From contig NZ_WKJJ01000006.1 in NCBI RefSeq assembly GCF_009674485.1, positions 124,001 to 188,000 of the forward strand: a DNA stretch of 64,000 nucleotides, read 5' to 3'. The stretch is from Pseudoduganella rivuli (GTDB lineage: Bacteria; Pseudomonadota; Gammaproteobacteria; Burkholderiales; Burkholderiaceae_D). A program made the position numbers and the translations under genes. The notes under the pieces are model-generated. The model did not search any database. It saw only the letters and a program-made list of their open reading frames with translations, and had not been told where the DNA came from. This document shows positions 60,951 through 64,000 of this stretch, one piece after another. Every line of letters begins with the position of its first letter. Position 1 is the stretch's first letter.

Positions 60951-62195
60951 TTATGCGTAAACCGGGAACGCGTCCGCCAGTACTTTTACGGCAGCTTTCA
61001 CGCGCTCGATGGTCGCGGCGTCGTGCGGGTTGTCCAGCACGTCGGCGATCAGGTTGGCAACCTGCTCGGCTTGCTCTTCCTTGAAGCCGCGGGTCGTCAT
61101 CGCTGGCGAGCCCAGGCGGATACCGGACGTCACGAATGGTTTCTGCGGATCATTCGGGATGCCGTTCTTGTTGCAAGTGATGTGCGCGGTGCCCAGGATG
61201 GCTTCGGCTTCTTTACCGGTCAGGTTCTTCGGACGCAGGTCCACCAGGAACACGTGCGACTCGGTGCCGCCCGACACGATGCGCAGGCCGCGCTTGATCA
61301 GGGTCTTCGCCATCACGTCGGCGTTCTTCACCACTTGTTTCTGATACTCAACGAACGAAGGTTGCAGTGCTTCCTGGAAAGCCACGGCTTTACCGGCGAT
61401 CACGTGCATCAGCGGGCCGCCCTGGATGCCAGGGAAGATTGCCGAGTTGATGATTTTTTCGTGTTCGGCTTTCATCAGGATGATGCCGCCGCGTGGGCCG
61501 CGCAGCGATTTGTGCGTGGTCGACGTGACGAAGTCAGCGTGAGGAACCGGGTTCGGGTACAGGCCGGCGGCGATCAGGCCGGCGTAGTGGGCCATGTCGA
61601 CCATGAAGTACGCGCCTACGGCCTTGGCCACGGCAGCGAAGCGTTCGAAGTCGATTTTCTTCGAGAAGGCCGATGCGCCGGCGATGATCAGCTTAGGCTT
61701 GTGTTCTTTCGCCAGCGCTTCCATCGCTGCGTAATCGATGTCTTCTTCAGCGGTCAGGCCATAGGAAACCACGTTGAACCATTTGCCGGACATGTTCAGT
61801 GGCATGCCGTGGGTCAGGTGGCCGCCTTCGGCCAGCGACATGCCCATGATGGTGTCGCCTGGTTTCAGCACGGCGAAGAAGACGCCCTGGTTCGCCTGGG
61901 AACCGGAGTTCGGCTGCACGTTCGCCGCTTCCGCGCCGAACAGTTTTTTCACGCGGTCGATCGCCAGTTGTTCCACCACGTCGACGTGTTCGCAGCCACC
62001 GTAGTAGCGCTTGCCTGGGTAGCCTTCGGCGTATTTGTTGGTCAGCTGCGAGCCTTGCGCTTGCATGACGGCCGGCGACGTGTAGTTTTCGGAAGCGATC
62101 AGCTCGATGTGGTCGTGCTGGCGCACATTTTCAGCCTGGATAGCGGAAAACAATTCCGGGTCGATGCTGGCGAGGGTGTGATCTTTGGCGAACAT
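60951..62195 (-). CDS. glyA: serine hydroxymethyltransferase
   Basis: 414 residues, the usual length for a PLP enzyme interconverting serine and glycine with tetrahydrofolate; the main source of one-carbon units. PLP Lys229 is in [15 protein letters not shown]; substrate segments LIASENYTS and [18 protein letters not shown] are intact. A ZTP riboswitch lies in its leader (62290-62403), coupling expression to folate shortage. Confidence 0.98.
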   Translation of the reverse strand: MFAKDHTLASIDPELFSAIQAENVRQHDHIELIASENYTSPAVMQAQGSQLTNKYAEGYPGKRYYGGCEHVDVVEQLAIDRVKKLFGAEAANVQPNSGSQANQGVFFAVLKPGDTIMGMSLAEGGHLTHGMPLNMSGKWFNVVSYGLTAEEDIDYAAMEALAKEHKPKLIIAGASAFSKKIDFERFAAVAKAVGAYFMVDMAHYAGLIAAGLYPNPVPHADFVTSTTHKSLRGPRGGIILMKAEHEKIINSAIFPGIQGGPLMHVIAGKAVAFQEALQPSFVEYQKQVVKNADVMAKTLIKRGLRIVSGGTESHVFLVDLRPKNLTGKEAEAILGTAHITCNKNGIPNDPQKPFVTSGIRLGSPAMTTRGFKEEQAEQVANLIADVLDNPHDAATIERVKAAVKVLADAFPVYA

Positions 62196-62289
62196 GAAAA
62201 AAACTCCGTGAGAGTAATGTTACTGGCAGGTTAGGATCGAATGAGGAAAGCCGGAAACAACGGGACAGGCAGCCTCGGTCGTGCAAATC

Positions 62290-62403
62290 CACTTCGGCTG
62301 CCCAGGCGAACGGCTATTGTTTGAATCTCACGCTCCCCGGTGGATATACCCACCTTTCGCCGGCAATCAGGAATCGCCGGCTTTTCGCCAGTCACGTGAG
62401 ACG
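62290..62403 (-). promoter_or_regulatory. ZTP (pfl) riboswitch in the glyA leader
   Basis: Read on the minus strand the element has the pfl hallmarks in order: GACTGGCGAAAAG, a variable hairpin (GCCGGCGATT...TTGCCGGC), AAGGTGGG, CCACCGGGGAGCGTGAG, and after a linker the second part CCGTTCGCCTGGGCAGCC, with the near-invariant CGCCTGGGC. The first part forms the P1/P2 region around GGTGGG/CCACC; the second forms P3 and the pseudoknot. ZTP signals 10-formyl-tetrahydrofolate shortage and turns on one-carbon genes such as glyA. The element starts about 210 bases and ends about 95 bases before the glyA ATG. Confidence 0.87.
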
Positions 62404-62591
62404 TAAATGGAAGCCCCGATTGTAGGGCAAGACCAGCTCAAGGGCAAGGAAACCCATGACAAGATATCAAGAAGCACGACCGTTCCATGCGTGAAAGGGG
62501 CTGGTTAGGCTAGAATCTTTGTAATTGAGTTAATTTCGGCACAATTGCATGATTGTTATGTGCAAAAGCCGCAACATAGAGGAAAGTCCAC

Positions 62592-63341
62592 ATGATCGTC
62601 TTCATCACCGGCGCCAGCGCCGGCTTCGGCGCCGCCATGGCGCGCGTATTTGCCGGCAATGGCCACAAAGTCATCGTCAGCGCCCGCCGCGTGGATCGCC
62701 TGCAGGCGCTGGCCGCCGAACTGGGCCCGAGCGTGCTGCCGATCCAGCTCGACGTCAGCGACAAGGCCGCCATTGCCGCCGCGCTGGCCGCCCTGCCCGC
62801 CGAATGGCAGCCGATCGACGTGCTGGTCAATAATGCCGGCCTGGCGCTGGGCGTGGCGCCGGCGCACGAAGCGTCGCTGGAGGACTGGGAAACCATGATC
62901 GACACCAATTGCAAAGGCCTGGTGGCCGTGACCCGCGCCGTGCTGCCGGCCATGGTCCAGCGTGGCAGCGGCACCATCATCAACATCGGTTCCACGGCGG
63001 GCGCTTATCCCTACCCGGGTGGCAACGTCTACGGCGCCACCAAGGCCTTCGTCGAGCAATTCACGCTGAACTTGCGCGCCGACCTGGTGGGCACCGGCGT
63101 GCGCGCCACCAACCTGGCGCCCGGCCTGTGCGGCGGCACCGAGTTTTCCAACGTACGCCTGAAAGACGACACGGCCGCTTCCAAGGTCTATGAAGGCACC
63201 GTGCCTTTGAGCCCGGAAGATATCGCCAACACGGCATACTGGATCGCGACGTTGCCACCACACGTCAACGTCAACCAGATCGAAATGATGCCGACCTGCC
63301 AGGGGTTCTCGCCGTTCACGATCAAGCGCAATCCTGCATAG
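62592..63341 (+). CDS. ydfG: SDR oxidoreductase, YdfG-like (3-hydroxy acid/serine dehydrogenase)
   Basis: 249 residues. NAD(P) motif ITGASAGFGAAMA, NNAG at 80-83, and catalytic Tyr147/Lys151 in NVYGATKAF. Segments PGLCGGTEFSNVRLKDD and VNQIEMMPTCQGFSPF are typical of YdfG-type enzymes, which oxidise serine and 3-hydroxy acids with NADP. The 396-base region upstream, shared with glyA on the other strand, also holds the glyA riboswitch; between 62404 and 62591 I see no gene. A TAGAAT hexamer at 62511-62516 could be its -10. Confidence 0.88.
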   Translation: MIVFITGASAGFGAAMARVFAGNGHKVIVSARRVDRLQALAAELGPSVLPIQLDVSDKAAIAAALAALPAEWQPIDVLVNNAGLALGVAPAHEASLEDWETMIDTNCKGLVAVTRAVLPAMVQRGSGTIINIGSTAGAYPYPGGNVYGATKAFVEQFTLNLRADLVGTGVRATNLAPGLCGGTEFSNVRLKDDTAASKVYEGTVPLSPEDIANTAYWIATLPPHVNVNQIEMMPTCQGFSPFTIKRNPA

Positions 63342-63572
63342 GGGTTTTACTTACACTTTAGATAACTTCCGCTATCAGCAGCGAATTGTTGGCTTCGACG
63401 GGAAATTCGTAAGCGGATGTTACAAGTGTTGGTAAATTGACTCGAATCCGCTCTACTTGGCGCGGTGTCATGTCGCGCCTGTGATTTTCCGTGACTTTTC
63501 TCCTTGTTTTGCGCAACCATTGGCGCGATTTCGCGTAGAATGTTGCCCATCCTCACTAGTAGTCAAAATAAC

Positions 63573-63977
63573 ATGTCATCAGACTTTATCTGGAATGTCC
63601 GTGTCTATTACGAAGACACCGATGCCGGTGGCATTGTTTATTATGCAAATTATCTGAAGTTCTTCGAGCGGGCCCGTACCGAGTGGCTGCGCGCCATGGG
63701 CACCAACCAGCACCAACTACTGCAAGAACATGACGTCATGTTCGTTGTAAAGAGTGTCAGCGCTGACTATCATGCGCCTGCAAGGCTGGACGATGTACTA
63801 AAATTAACGCTGAGAATCGAAAAGCTGGGCCGTGCTTCCATCCAGTTCGTGCAGGAAGCCTGGAACGGCGAACAATTGCTCAACTCGGCGCGCGTCAAGG
63901 TCGGCTGCGTCGATTCTTCCCTGCGTCTACGCACCGTGCCTGATGCCGTGGCGTCCCGGATGCGCGGCGCCGCTTAG
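63573..63977 (+). CDS. ybgC: tol-pal system acyl-CoA thioesterase YbgC
   Basis: 134 residues from the ATG at 63573 (a longer frame from 63504 is not supported). Hot-dog fold thioesterase with the YYEDTDAGGIVYYANYLKFFERARTEWL motif, whose Asp17 is the catalytic residue. YbgC usually begins the tol-pal operon; tolQ is expected just after the right edge. The 231 bases before it hold no gene that I can support. Confidence 0.95.
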   Translation: MSSDFIWNVRVYYEDTDAGGIVYYANYLKFFERARTEWLRAMGTNQHQLLQEHDVMFVVKSVSADYHAPARLDDVLKLTLRIEKLGRASIQFVQEAWNGEQLLNSARVKVGCVDSSLRLRTVPDAVASRMRGAA

Positions 63978-64000
63978 TTAATCTGAATCGACAATAATGA

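Noticed and set aside
1..64000. CRISPR arrays, prophage genes, transposases
   Set aside because: No regularly spaced direct repeats, no cas, phage structural or transposase proteins are present in any frame.

Overview
The window is high-GC, densely coded DNA from a betaproteobacterium. The gene content and order (glyA-nrdR-minor pilins-ribDE, ribBA-ribH-nusB, dnaX-ybaB-recR, ubiD, CstA, and many GGDEF/EAL proteins) fit the Oxalobacteraceae, in the Massilia/Duganella/Janthinobacterium range. This placement rests on protein recognition and synteny only. I see no prophage, insertion sequence, CRISPR array or rRNA. RNA elements are one tRNA-Ser(UGA), the 4.5S SRP RNA and a ZTP (pfl) riboswitch upstream of glyA.

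Layout. 1-3.6 kb: an AEC permease cut by the left edge, a GH88/105-like hydrolase, a HigBA-type toxin-antitoxin pair and a hairpin-rich patch against tRNA-Ser. 3.7-9.1 kb (minus): a GGDEF-EAL protein paired with an HDOD protein, then a Cache-sensor/NarL-type two-component pair. The latter is divergent from cstA-ybdD (9.2-11.5 kb), a pyruvate or peptide uptake system it may control. 11.6-16.6 kb: a hybrid kinase with HPT domain followed by a REC-GGDEF-EAL output protein. 16.7-23.3 kb (minus): ubiD, SRP RNA, dnaX, ybaB, a YciI protein, recR and a CaiB-type CoA-transferase. 23.8-27.6 kb: a lytic transglycosylase with a long leader, a nucleoside deaminase, and ribBA-ribH-nusB.

27.7-55.3 kb is a mosaic of accessory genes lying between ribBA and ribE, which are adjacent in many relatives. 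It holds a 1,210-residue REC-GAF-PAS-PAS-GGDEF-EAL-REC protein and an SMP-30 lactonase. It also holds a tight operon (32.7-40.0 kb) of a GntR regulator, an APS-reductase-like flavoprotein, a two-cluster ferredoxin, a sulfonate/nitrate-type ABC importer with an unusual substrate-binding protein, a HEAT-repeat protein and a DUF971 protein. Next come a TetR regulator and an acyclic-terpene-utilisation-like cluster (atuA, B, C, D, F order, no hydratase gene) bracketed by two paralogous periplasmic binding proteins. The block ends with an SPFH/RHH pair under a striking operator, a broken PAS hybrid-kinase gene and a diguanylate cyclase.

55.4-62.2 kb (minus) is the rest of the conserved block: glyA, nrdR, pilV-pilW-pilX-pilE-fimT (no pilY1), ribD and ribE. 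A YdfG-type SDR and ybgC (start of the tol-pal region) close the window.

The best candidate for an undescribed system is the flavoprotein/ferredoxin/ABC/HEAT/DUF971 operon. It looks like a regulated import-and-redox route for a small sulfur- or nitrogen-containing oxyanion or sulfonate, with its own apparent Fe-S maturation helpers. Its substrate cannot be read from sequence.
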